Origin: Gemmatimonadota bacterium
GTDB lineage: Bacteria > Gemmatimonadota > Gemmatimonadetes > Gemmatimonadales > Gemmatimonadaceae
DNA length: 64,000 nt
Assembly (NCBI GenBank): GCA_021298395.1
Contig: JAJTFH010000008.1
Coordinates: 35,868 to 99,867 of the forward strand
Direction: 5' to 3'
The notes beneath the pieces are model-generated. The model did not search any database and was not told the origin of the DNA. It saw only the letters and a list, made by a program, of their open reading frames with translations. Position 1 is the stretch's first letter, and each line of letters opens with the position of its first letter. Positions 25,519 to 34,020 of this stretch are shown here, piece by piece. The position numbers and the translations under genes were made by a program.

Positions 25519-26648
25519 ATGCTCTCTCTCGGCATCGTCGGTCTCCCCAACGTCGGCAAGTCCTCGCTCTTCAACGCCCTCACGGCGGCGAAGGCCGAGG
25601 CGGCGAACTACCCCTTCTGCACCATCGACCCGAACGTCGGGGTGGTGAACGTCCCCGATCCGCGGCTCGACCAACTCGCGGCGATCGTGCATCCCGAACG
25701 GACCGTCCCCGCGGCGGTGCAGTTCGTCGACATCGCGGGGCTGGTGAAGGGGGCGAGCACCGGGGAGGGACGCGGCAACGCCTTCCTCTCGAACATCCGC
25801 GAGACCGATGCGATCGTGCACGTGGTCCGCTGCTTCGATGACCCCGACGTGATCCACGTCGACGGCTCGGTCGATCCCGTTCGCGATCGCGCGACGATCG
25901 AGTTCGAGCTCGCGCTGGCCGACCTCTCGGTGGTGGAGAAGCGGCTCGACAAGGCGAAGCGCGCGGCGAAGACGGGGGACAAGGAGGCCGCCGCGGAGGT
26001 GAGCTCGCTGGAGAAGGCGCAGGCGCCCCTCTCGAACGGTCAAAGGCGCAGGCGCCCCTCTCGAACGGTCACGCGCTCTGGCACGTCACCCTCTCCGCCG
26101 AGGACCGGGACCGGCTCAAGGGACTGCAGCTCCTCACCCTCAAGCCGATCCTCTATGCGGCGAACGTCACCGATGGCGAACTGACTGGGGCCGAGGGGGC
26201 CTACGTCACCGCCCTGCGCGCCGCGATCGCCGCCGACCATGAGCCGGCGCAGGTCGTCACCTTCTCGGCGAAGATCGAATCGGAGTTGGCGGAGCTCCCC
26301 CCTGAGGACCGGGCCGACTTCCTGAGCTCGCTCGGATTGGCGTCGGCGGGACTCGACCGCCTGATCCGCGGGGGGTATTCCCTCCTCGGGCTCCAGACCT
26401 ACTTCACCGCCGGGGAGAAGGAGGTCCGGGCCTGGACCATCAAGGTCGGGGACACGGCGCCCAAGGCCGCGGGGGTGATCCACACCGACTTCGAGCGGGG
26501 ATTCATCAAGGCCGACACCGTCAGCCTCGCGGACTTCGTGGCGAACGGGGGGTGGAAGGGGGCCAAGGAGAAGGGGGTCGTCCGGAGCGAGGGGAAGGAG
26601 TACGTGATGCAGGACGGGGATGTGGTCCTCTTCAAGTTCAATGTCTGA
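25519..26648 (+). pseudogene. ychF: ychF, frameshifted by a 29-bp tandem duplication
   Basis: YchF is an Obg-family ATPase linked to translation and stress. The first part reads normally ([44 protein letters not shown]) up to KAQAPLSNG. There a 29-bp segment is repeated, which shifts the frame and leads to a stop at 26182-26184. If one copy is removed, the frame continues into [14 protein letters not shown] and the full C-terminal TGS domain (GYSLLGLQTYFTAGEKEVRA through VMQDGDVVLFKFNV). The rest is intact, so the event is recent or an error of sequencing or assembly. Confidence 0.9.
26014..26071 (+). repeat. 29-bp tandem duplication inside ychF
   Basis: Positions 26014-26042 and 26043-26071 are identical, starting AAGGCGCAGG and ending CGGTCA. 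Because 29 is not a multiple of 3, the second copy causes the ychF frameshift. Confidence 0.95.
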
Positions 26649-26663
26649 GCCCGTGGGGGACGG

Positions 26664-26692
26664 TTGACTCCCCCTCCCTAACTCCGTACGTT
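26664..26692 (+). promoter_or_regulatory. Putative promoter of the rpsF operon
   Basis: TTGACT (26664-26669) and TACGTT (26687-26692) lie 17 nt apart and about 120 nt before rpsF. The -35 is identical to that of the siderophore receptor. The long leader could hold the S6:S18 autoregulatory RNA known in other bacteria, but I did not resolve a structure. Confidence 0.4.
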
Positions 26693-26811
26693 TCAAGGCT
26701 TTCCATAAACAGCGCGTTTCCCAGGGTCGGCCCTTGCCGGCCCGCGCGCCCAGCCTCCCGCCGCGTCGGCAACCCGCGGTGGGCGATCACGACCAAAGGA
26801 GGATTGCCACA

Positions 26812-27177
26812 GTGTCTCGTGAATACGAGGCGGTGTACATCTTCGATGCCGGACTCGAAGACGCCGCCATCGCCGAGCGGCTCGACAAGCACCATGCGCT
26901 CCTCGGCACCACCACGCCCGTCACGCTCGACCATTGGGGCCGTCGCCAGCTCGCCTATAAGATCGGCAGCAAGGAGACCGGCTACTACGTGGTCGCCCGC
27001 TTCACCGCCGAGGGGACGGTCCTCCCCGAGTTCGAGCGTGCCCTGAAGCTCGACGAGAGCGTGATCCGCTATCTGATCTCGGTCCATGAGCACGAGCTCG
27101 GCGCCCCGCCGATGACCGAAGAGCAGCTCGCCGCCCGCCGGGCGCGCGATGAGGACGACGACGAGGACGAGGAATAA
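26812..27177 (+). CDS. rpsF: 30S ribosomal protein bS6
   Basis: This 121-aa protein binds 16S rRNA next to bS18. It shows YEAVYIFDAGLED, DHWGRRQLAYKI and GYYVVARFTAEG, and ends in an acidic tail. The GTG start follows a full AAAGGAGG with 9 nt spacing, which fixes it. rpsR follows 3 nt after its stop. Confidence 0.95.
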   Translation: MSREYEAVYIFDAGLEDAAIAERLDKHHALLGTTTPVTLDHWGRRQLAYKIGSKETGYYVVARFTAEGTVLPEFERALKLDESVIRYLISVHEHELGAPPMTEEQLAARRARDEDDDEDEE

Positions 27178-27180
27178 CCC

Positions 27181-27405
27181 ATGCGCCGTTCCCGTAAGGT
27201 CTGCCCGGTCACCGAGGCCGGCATCCGTTTCATCGATTACAAGGACGAGCGCTTCCTCGCCCGCTTCATCTCCGACAACGGGAAGATCCTCCCGAGCCGG
27301 TTGAGCGGCGTCGACGCCCGTCACCAGCGGCAGCTGGCGAAGGCGATCAAGAAGGCGCGCTACCTGGCGCTCCTCCCGTACACGCGCGGCCACACCGCGC
27401 AGTAA
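27181..27405 (+). CDS. rpsR: 30S ribosomal protein bS18
   Basis: This 74-aa protein pairs with bS6 on the small subunit. Motifs are [32 protein letters not shown] and [12 protein letters not shown]. Only one Cys remains, so a zinc ribbon is unlikely. It follows rpsF directly, and its stop overlaps an AAAGGATG start region for the next gene. Confidence 0.96.
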   Translation: MRRSRKVCPVTEAGIRFIDYKDERFLARFISDNGKILPSRLSGVDARHQRQLAKAIKKARYLALLPYTRGHTAQ

Positions 27406-27408
27406 AGG

Positions 27409-28446
27409 ATGGGCCCGGAGGCGGAGTCGATGGAGCCGCCTCGGGAGCGGGGGTGGGGACGGATCGTTCTGGTCCTCCTCGCGCTGGCGGTCCTGCCGGC
27501 GATCCCGCTCCTGCGTGTGGTGATCCCGATCGTCGACCCGTTGGTGCTCATCGCCCCGCTCGCGGCGGCGTTGGCCATCGCGGGGTGGCGACAGGGGGGA
27601 CGGGGCTCGCTCGCGCTCCTCTGGGGGGCGGTGGCCGGCTGGATCCTCTGGCGGGCGAGTCAACGAGGGACGGCGTACGACGAGTTCGTGGTCGGCTGGT
27701 CGGTCCTCCTAGCGGTGACGTTCGGCGTGATCATCGCGGTGATCCCTGGACGTGGCCCCCTCCTCCCGAAGGCCCTCGCGGCCCTCGCGGCGGCCCTGGG
27801 GGTCGGGGTGGTGATCATCGCGATGGTCCCGGGCGGGTGGACGGGTGCGATCGCGTTGGTGAGTGAGGAAATCGGTCGGCGCGCGGTGGGCGCCATGCGG
27901 GAGTGGCAGGCGATGACGGCCACCCCCGAATGGCAGGAGCTGATGGCCGGCTCCCCCACCTGGGAGGAGTCGAGTCGGACGGTGGAACGGCAGCTCGGTC
28001 TGGTGCCGGGACCCGCCCGCCAGCTCTTCCTCGCGATGCTGGCGCTGCAGGGGATGGTCGCGATGGCCCTGAGCTGGGCCATCTACCATCGGGTCGCGAC
28101 GGTGCGACTCGGCCCCCCGCTCACCACGCTGCGCGCCCTGCGGTTCCCGGACGCCCTCGTCTGGGGGATGGTTGCTGGACTCGCGTTGCTCGCGTTCCCC
28201 GTCCCGGGGCCGCTCCGCATCGTGGGGCTCGATCTGACGCTGTTCTTCGGTGCACTGTACGTCCTGCGGGGCGTCGGCGTGCTGATGTGGTTCCTGGCGC
28301 CTGGCCGGTGGATGTCGGCGGTGTATCTGCTGCTGACACTCCTCTTCTGGCCGGTGGTCGGGGCGGTGGCGCTGACCCTCGGGCTCGGCGACACCTGGTT
28401 CGACTGGCGCCGCGCGACGCGGCGTGAATCCCAACGTTCGGAGTGA
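27409..28446 (+). CDS. DUF2232 (YybS-like) membrane protein
   Basis: This 345-aa protein has about eight hydrophobic segments with a central soluble loop (EWQAMTATPEWQELMAGSP). Its place between rpsR and rplI, together with the DUF2232 pattern, matches YybS of Firmicutes. The function of the family is not known; S-component-like transport has been suggested from its fold. The ATG starts right after AAAGG of the rpsR stop region. Confidence 0.75.
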   Translation: MGPEAESMEPPRERGWGRIVLVLLALAVLPAIPLLRVVIPIVDPLVLIAPLAAALAIAGWRQGGRGSLALLWGAVAGWILWRASQRGTAYDEFVVGWSVLLAVTFGVIIAVIPGRGPLLPKALAALAAALGVGVVIIAMVPGGWTGAIALVSEEIGRRAVGAMREWQAMTATPEWQELMAGSPTWEESSRTVERQLGLVPGPARQLFLAMLALQGMVAMALSWAIYHRVATVRLGPPLTTLRALRFPDALVWGMVAGLALLAFPVPGPLRIVGLDLTLFFGALYVLRGVGVLMWFLAPGRWMSAVYLLLTLLFWPVVGAVALTLGLGDTWFDWRRATRRESQRSE

Positions 28447-28449
28447 ACC

Positions 28450-28896
28450 ATGGAAGTCATTCTTCGCCAGGCGGTCGACAACCTCGGACATCCCGGGGAC
28501 ATCGTGGACGTCTCCGCCGGTTATGCCCGCAATTTCCTCCTCCCCCGAGGCGTGGCCTATGAGGCAACCCCGGGGAACAAGAAGCGCATCGCCCAGGAGA
28601 AGGAGCGCCTCGAGGCCGCCGAGAAGGCGCGCCGCGACGCCGCCCAGGTGATCGCGGATCGCCTCGCCGAGGTCTCCCTCACCTTCTCCGCCAAGGTCGG
28701 CGAGGAAGGCAAGCTCTTCGGCTCGGTGACGGCGGGCGACATCGCGCAGCAGCTCGAGGCGCAGGGCTTCACCGAGGTCGAGAAGCGCATGATCGACCTG
28801 CACGAGCCCATCAAGGCGCTCGGCGTCTACAAGGTCGCCATCCGGCTCCACGCCGACGTCAAGCCCGAGATCAAGGTCTGGGTCATCAAGGGCTGA
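28450..28896 (+). CDS. rplI: 50S ribosomal protein bL9
   Basis: This 148-aa protein has the N-terminal rRNA-binding domain (MEVILRQAVDNLGHPGDIVD, NFLLPRGVAYEAT), a long connecting helix rich in Lys and Glu and the C-terminal domain (KLFGSVTAGDIAQQLE). It stabilises the L1 stalk base and affects frame maintenance. It closes the rpsF-rpsR-DUF2232-rplI operon. Confidence 0.96.
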   Translation: MEVILRQAVDNLGHPGDIVDVSAGYARNFLLPRGVAYEATPGNKKRIAQEKERLEAAEKARRDAAQVIADRLAEVSLTFSAKVGEEGKLFGSVTAGDIAQQLEAQGFTEVEKRMIDLHEPIKALGVYKVAIRLHADVKPEIKVWVIKG

Positions 28897-28932
28897 TCCG
28901 CCGCGGAACCTTTCCGGCGTCAGCGGGTTCGG

Positions 28933-28938
28933 TAGCTT
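28933..28938 (+). promoter_or_regulatory. Putative leaderless -10 box of rsfS (TAGCTT)
   Basis: TAGCTT is followed by ACCCCT and then the GTG of rsfS, so transcription would begin at the start codon. No Shine-Dalgarno sequence lies in between. It sits in a 48-nt gap after rplI, not over a stop codon. Confidence 0.45.
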
Positions 28939-28944
28939 ACCCCT

Positions 28945-29307
28945 GTGGTCACCGCTCCCGCTGACGTCCTCCGCGCCGTCCAACGCGCTGCCGTCGCCCT
29001 CGGCGACGCCAAGGCGCTGGACGTCGTGTGCCTCGACCTGCGAGGCGTGACCGACATGGCGGACTACTTCCTCGTCGCCAGCGGCACCTCCGATACCCAT
29101 GTGCGCTCCTCCGCGCAACGCGTCGTCGATGCCCTCAAGGCCGAGGGACTTCGGGTGCAGTCCGTCGAAGGGCTCGAGCAGGGCCGGTGGGTCCTCCTCG
29201 ACTACGTCGACTTCGTGGTCCATCTCTTCCATCCCACGCTGCGCCAGTTCTATCAGTTGGAGCGGCTCTGGGGCGATGCCCCGGCCGTTTCCCTCCCCGC
29301 TGCCTGA
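28945..29307 (+). CDS. rsfS: Ribosome silencing factor RsfS
   Basis: RsfS binds uL14 on the 50S subunit and blocks subunit joining when nutrients are low. The 120-aa protein has the DUF143 motifs LDVVCLDLRGVTDMADYFLV, ASGTSDTHVRSSAQRVV and WVLLDYVDFVVHLFHPTLRQ. The GTG start lies 6 nt after a TAGCTT hexamer. A large outer-membrane protein gene follows 10 nt later. Confidence 0.93.
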   Translation: MVTAPADVLRAVQRAAVALGDAKALDVVCLDLRGVTDMADYFLVASGTSDTHVRSSAQRVVDALKAEGLRVQSVEGLEQGRWVLLDYVDFVVHLFHPTLRQFYQLERLWGDAPAVSLPAA

Positions 29308-29317
29308 CGGAGTCTCG

Positions 29318-32300
29318 ATGCGCCGCTTCGGTCGTCGCCTCGCCCTCGCGCTGACCCTCGCCACCACGCTGACGCGTCCCGCCGGCGCGCAGGGTGGATA
29401 CTTTGGTCAGAACCACGTCCAGTTCCGGACCTTCGAGTGGCAGGTGCTCACGACCGAGCACTTCGACATCCACTACTACCCGGAGCTCCTCGAGGCGGCG
29501 CGCCTCACCGGGCAGATGGCGGAGCGCTCGTACGCGCGCCTCTCGCGGATCCTCAATCACTCATTCAAGGAACGGAAGCCGATCATCATCTTCGGCTCTC
29601 GCGCCGAGTTCGCACAGAACAACGTCCTGGGCGACCTCGGCGAGGGCACCGGGGGCGTCACCGACGCGCTCCGGCAGCGCAACATGTTCTTCTTCGCTGG
29701 GGACCTCGGCGAGGCGGAGCATGTGCTGACGCACGAGATGGTGCACGTCTTCCAGTACGACATCTTCGCGCGCGGACAGGCCGGCGCCGGGATGGAGACG
29801 CTCGCGCAGGTGAATCCCCCGCTCTGGTACGTGGAAGGGATGGCGGAGTATCTCTCGATCGGCCCGTCGCATCCGTACACCGATGCGGTGATGCGCGATG
29901 CCGCGCTGAACGGGAACGTCCCCTCGGTCGAGGCGATGACCGAACGCCCCGACCAATTCTTCCCCTATCGCTTCGGCGAATCCCTCTGGCAGTACGTCGG
30001 GCGCCGGTGGGGGGACGAGGTGATCGGGGAGATCATGCATGCGACGCCGAGTCTCGGTGTGGATCGCGCCTTCCGTCGCTACACGGGGCTCTCGCTCGAG
30101 GATCTCGGCGATGAGTGGAAGGAAGAGGTGCAGCAGCAGTATCTCCCGCAGGTCGCGTCGCTCGAGCGGCCACGCCGCACCGCGTCGCCGCTCTTGAATG
30201 AACGACGCACCGGTGGCGTGATCCCCGTCTACGTGGCGCCCGCGCTCTCCCCAGACGGCAAGCAGATCGCCTACATCTCGACGGGGAGCCTCCTCCGCGC
30301 CGAGGTCTTCCTCGACCTGTTCCTCGCGGACGCCACGACCGGCAAGCGCATCACGCGCCTGACGCAGAGCACGCTCGACCCCGAGTTCGAGGAGCTCCGG
30401 TATCTCTATTCGCAGGGATCGTTCTCCCCGGATGGGCGCCTCTTCGCCTTCACGGCCCAGCGGAAGGGTCGGGACGTGCTCTACCTGTACGACCTCAAGC
30501 GGAAGCGGGTCGTGCGTCGGCTCGACACGCCGCTCCAGGCGATGATGGGACCCACCTGGTCCCCCGATGGGCGGAAGATCGTCTTCAGCGGGGCGCAGGG
30601 TGGGCTCTCCGATCTCTACGTGATCGACGCCGACGGGAAGAACCTCGTGCGGCTCACGAACGATCCCTACGGCGATGTGATGCCGCAGTGGTCGCCCGAC
30701 GGACGGCAGATCGTCTTCGCGAGCGAACGCGGCCCCCAGAGCGACCTCACCTCGCTGCGCCTCGGCGCCTGGCGGATCAGCCTCTTCGATCTTGAGACGG
30801 AGACGATCACCACCCTCCCCGGGCAGGACGGGAAGAACCTCAACCCAATGTGGGCGCCGGACGGCACGTCCGTCGCCTTCATCTCCGATCGCACGGGGAT
30901 CCCGCAGCTCTTCCTCTATGACCTCGGGGACCAAGAGCACTATCAGCTCACGCGCTTCATCGGCGGGATCCTCTCCGTCACCGAGCATAGCCCGGCGATG
31001 TCATGGGCCCGGGATGCGGACAAGCTCGCCTTCACGTACATGGATGACGGGAACTTCACGATCTGGAGCGTGGTGAACCCGCGCCAGCTCCGGAAGCAGC
31101 CCTACCGCGCCCCGATGCCGGTGCTCGCCGTCGACGCGCCGGCGACCGATACGACCAAACGCGCCGCCGAGGATCGGCTCAAGACCCTCGCGCAGGGGAT
31201 GGCGGACAGCATCGCCGCCGCGCGCGTCGCGCAGCGCGACCCGCGACGCAGCCGCAGCCTGTATCGTGGGACCGGCGGACTCCGCCCCACCGCCCTGCTC
31301 CCGACGACGGAGCGCAGCGGGATCTCGGTCGCCGCGCTGCTCGATAGTGCGACACTGAACCTCCCCTCGGCGAGCTCCTTTGCGAGCCAGCGCTATCAGG
31401 GGAAGCTGCGTCCCGAGGCGGTGATGCGGCCGCAGATCGGGTATGCGCAGGACAACTTCGGGCGCGGCGTCTACGGGGGGACGGCGATCATCCTCTCCGA
31501 CCTCCTGGGCAACGAGCGGCTCGCCCTTGCGGGTGGGGTGAATGGCCGCCTCTCCGAGGCGCAGCTCTTCGTCGAGTATACCAACCTCGCCGGACGCTTC
31601 CAGTATCAGACCGGTGTCCAGCAGCAACCCTTCTTCTTCCTCGCGTCGTCCCAGCAGTTCGGGAACGGCCCCCAGGTGGTGCAGACGCAGGTCCTCGCGC
31701 GCTTCATCGCGCGCAGCGCCTTCGCGAACGGGATCTATCCGCTCAATCGGTTCACGCGGTTCGAGTACGGGATGACCTTCCAGAACGTCGACCGCTCCTT
31801 GATGTACATCAGCCAGGGGATCGACTTCAACCTAGGGCTCTCCACCGGCTTCTATCTTGACTCGATCGTCGGCGCCGGCTCGCTCAACTACGTCTCCCCC
31901 TTCGTCGCCTGGGTGCAGGACAACGCCCTCTTCGGACCGGCCGGCGCGATCTACGGGCATCGCTATCGGCTCTCGGCCGAGAAGCAGATGGGGAACGTGC
32001 AGTGGACCAATTTGGGCGTCGACCTGCGACGCTATGACCCGTTGGTCTTCAGCCTCCTGACGGTCGCCACCCGGTTCTCGGCGAATCTCTCGGTGGGTCG
32101 GGATGAAATGGAGTTCCCGAAGTTCATCGGGCGCCCGGACTTCATCCGTGGGTACGACCGCGAACTCTATGCCGGGGACTGTTCCAGTTCGGTGTCCGAC
32201 CCGAACCTCTGTGGGGCGACGCAGCTGTTGGGGAGTCGCGTCGCCTTCGCGAACGTGGAGCTCCGCTTCCCGCTCGTGCGCCGCTTCGTGCTCGGCCTCC

Positions 32301-32557
32301 TCCCCATCTCGCTCCCGCCCGTCGACGGGCTCTTCTTCTACGACATGGGGATGGCGTGGTCCAAGGACCAGTCCGTCTCACTGCGCCGTCCGGAGAACTA
32401 CGACTTCGCGACGCAGCGGTATCCCCTGAGCAGCTACGGCTTCGGGATCCGGATGAACCTCTTCAACATCGCGTTGATCCGGTGGGACTACTCGATCCCG
32501 CGCGACGGGACCTTCCGCAACGGGTACTGGTTCTGGACGCTCGGGCAATCGTTCTGA
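29318..32557 (+). CDS. Outer-membrane fusion: zinc peptidase, TolB-like propeller, beta-barrel
   Basis: This 1079-aa protein has a signal peptide ending GAQ and then three parts. Residues about 30-290 carry a gluzincin site, H139-E-M-V-H143 with E173 in VEGMAEYL. Residues about 300-620 carry repeated PD40/WD40-like blades such as ALSPDGKQIAYIS and QWSPDGRQIVFAS. Residues about 690-1079 look like an Omp85-type barrel (IGRPDFIRGYDREL near 950, final strand ending in Phe). It probably faces the periplasm from the outer membrane and cuts or handles proteins or glycans there. The ATG start follows GGAG. The substrate is unknown. Confidence 0.82.
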   Translation: MRRFGRRLALALTLATTLTRPAGAQGGYFGQNHVQFRTFEWQVLTTEHFDIHYYPELLEAARLTGQMAERSYARLSRILNHSFKERKPIIIFGSRAEFAQNNVLGDLGEGTGGVTDALRQRNMFFFAGDLGEAEHVLTHEMVHVFQYDIFARGQAGAGMETLAQVNPPLWYVEGMAEYLSIGPSHPYTDAVMRDAALNGNVPSVEAMTERPDQFFPYRFGESLWQYVGRRWGDEVIGEIMHATPSLGVDRAFRRYTGLSLEDLGDEWKEEVQQQYLPQVASLERPRRTASPLLNERRTGGVIPVYVAPALSPDGKQIAYISTGSLLRAEVFLDLFLADATTGKRITRLTQSTLDPEFEELRYLYSQGSFSPDGRLFAFTAQRKGRDVLYLYDLKRKRVVRRLDTPLQAMMGPTWSPDGRKIVFSGAQGGLSDLYVIDADGKNLVRLTNDPYGDVMPQWSPDGRQIVFASERGPQSDLTSLRLGAWRISLFDLETETITTLPGQDGKNLNPMWAPDGTSVAFISDRTGIPQLFLYDLGDQEHYQLTRFIGGILSVTEHSPAMSWARDADKLAFTYMDDGNFTIWSVVNPRQLRKQPYRAPMPVLAVDAPATDTTKRAAEDRLKTLAQGMADSIAAARVAQRDPRRSRSLYRGTGGLRPTALLPTTERSGISVAALLDSATLNLPSASSFASQRYQGKLRPEAVMRPQIGYAQDNFGRGVYGGTAIILSDLLGNERLALAGGVNGRLSEAQLFVEYTNLAGRFQYQTGVQQQPFFFLASSQQFGNGPQVVQTQVLARFIARSAFANGIYPLNRFTRFEYGMTFQNVDRSLMYISQGIDFNLGLSTGFYLDSIVGAGSLNYVSPFVAWVQDNALFGPAGAIYGHRYRLSAEKQMGNVQWTNLGVDLRRYDPLVFSLLTVATRFSANLSVGRDEMEFPKFIGRPDFIRGYDRELYAGDCSSSVSDPNLCGATQLLGSRVAFANVELRFPLVRRFVLGLLPISLPPVDGLFFYDMGMAWSKDQSVSLRRPENYDFATQRYPLSSYGFGIRMNLFNIALIRWDYSIPRDGTFRNGYWFWTLGQSF

Positions 32558-32613
32558 GCTCGGTCGCTCCTCGCCGTCCCCTGAGGCATCGGCGCCTGCG
32601 CCTGGTCGCGGGG

Positions 32614-34020
32614 GTGTTCGCGGCCCTGACGCTGGCGCTCGGCTGTGAGACGGCGCCGTCGACGCCCAGCGCCGTGCTGCGCGGCGTGGGCCCGGACGCC
32701 ATCCTCCTGCGCCTCCCCGCCGATGGGGGGATCGTCGCCGCCTACACCGCGGATGCGGATAGCGTCCTCTGGCGTTCGCGCGCCCCCGCCCCGAAGCTCT
32801 CCGCCGTCCTCGGCTTCGACGATTTCAGCGGCCTCGTGATCGCACTCGACACTGCTGGCCATGCCATCAGCATCGACCTCCGCCTTGGCATGGCCGAGCG
32901 CTTGGGGACATCAGCCTTGCAGGGCGAGGTGCGTAGCGAGGGGACGGCCGCCTTCGGACAGGACAGCGCGGGACGCGTGGTGCGCGTCACGCCAGTGGCC
33001 ACCTGGACCTGGGCGCCCACGGAGCCGGCGCGTCATCTCATTCCCCTCCCCGATGGGGCGCTGCTCGTCATCTCCGAGAGCGCTGGCGGGACAGCGATCC
33101 GCCGGCTGATCCCGCCGGAGGCGCGCGTCACGGACAGCACCGAACTCCCGGCAGCGCGCAGCGTGCTCCGCACCGCCACGGGCGACCGGCTCTGGGTCCT
33201 CACCGAGGGCGAGCTGATCGCCCTTCGCACGCGCGACCTCTCCCCGGCCCTCACGATCCCACTCGGCGACCCGGTGGCCGCGATGGAGGCCACCCCGAGC
33301 GGCGACCGCCTCTTCCTCGCCTCGGATCGCGATGCGTTGCGCGTGATCGATCGCTTCGCGGAACAGGAACAGGGGCGGGTCTCGCTCCCGGGGCCCGCGA
33401 CGGCACTCCGCATGGACCCCGACGGCGCCTATCTGCTGGCGCGTACCGAGGCGCCGGCGGGAATCCAGGTGATCGCGATCGGGACGATGCGCGTCGTGGC
33501 GACCTTCGCCGGCGCGTGGCGCGACGATCTCCCGGCGGTCACCCCCCAGGGCCAGGTGGTGGTCGCGCGCGATGGCGCGATCGTCGTCCTCGACATCGTC
33601 ACGGGTCGTGAGGTGCGACGCGTCCCCGGTGGCGCGGCGGACCACTGGCATCTCCTCCGCTGGAACGGGTTCCGTCCGCGCGCGGCGAGTCTCGACCGCC
33701 CGGTGGAGTTCGAGGATCCTGATTCCGTGGCCGCAGAGGAGGCGACGGCCGAAGGGGCTGCGGCGATACCCCCGTCTTCGGCGCCAGCGGGATCCACGAC
33801 ATGGACCCTCTCCTTCGCGACGCTGATCGATCAGGCCCGCGCCCGCGAGGTCGCTCGGGAGATCACCGTCGAGGGACGGACGGCCCGCGTGGTGACCGGC
33901 GACCGGGAGGGCGCGCCGATCTACCGCGTGCTCCTCGGTCCCTATCTCTCGCGTGAGGTCGCGGAACGGGCGGGGATGCTCTCCGGGCGCGCCTACTGGG
34001 TCTTCGAGGGGACGCCGTGA
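32614..34020 (+). CDS. Lipoprotein with propeller and C-terminal SPOR domain
   Basis: The protein has a hydrophobic leader ending LALGC, a middle region with beta-propeller-like repeats (for example PSGDRLFLASDRDALRVIDR) and a C-terminal SPOR domain (about the last 70 residues, from WTLSFATLIDQARA), which binds denuded peptidoglycan at division sites in other bacteria. GTG 32614 is the only standard start but gives a very short signal. CTG at 32581 would give a normal one (MRHRRLRLVAGVFAALTLAL). Its stop overlaps the next SPOR gene as GTGA. Confidence 0.72.
   Translation: MFAALTLALGCETAPSTPSAVLRGVGPDAILLRLPADGGIVAAYTADADSVLWRSRAPAPKLSAVLGFDDFSGLVIALDTAGHAISIDLRLGMAERLGTSALQGEVRSEGTAAFGQDSAGRVVRVTPVATWTWAPTEPARHLIPLPDGALLVISESAGGTAIRRLIPPEARVTDSTELPAARSVLRTATGDRLWVLTEGELIALRTRDLSPALTIPLGDPVAAMEATPSGDRLFLASDRDALRVIDRFAEQEQGRVSLPGPATALRMDPDGAYLLARTEAPAGIQVIAIGTMRVVATFAGAWRDDLPAVTPQGQVVVARDGAIVVLDIVTGREVRRVPGGAADHWHLLRWNGFRPRAASLDRPVEFEDPDSVAAEEATAEGAAAIPPSSAPAGSTTWTLSFATLIDQARAREVAREITVEGRTARVVTGDREGAPIYRVLLGPYLSREVAERAGMLSGRAYWVFEGTP

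Noticed and set aside
26655..26674. Six-bp GC hairpin after ychF as a terminator
   Set aside because: The stem is short (GGGGGA/TCCCCC), there is no T run, and it overlaps the TTGACT of the rpsF promoter candidate.
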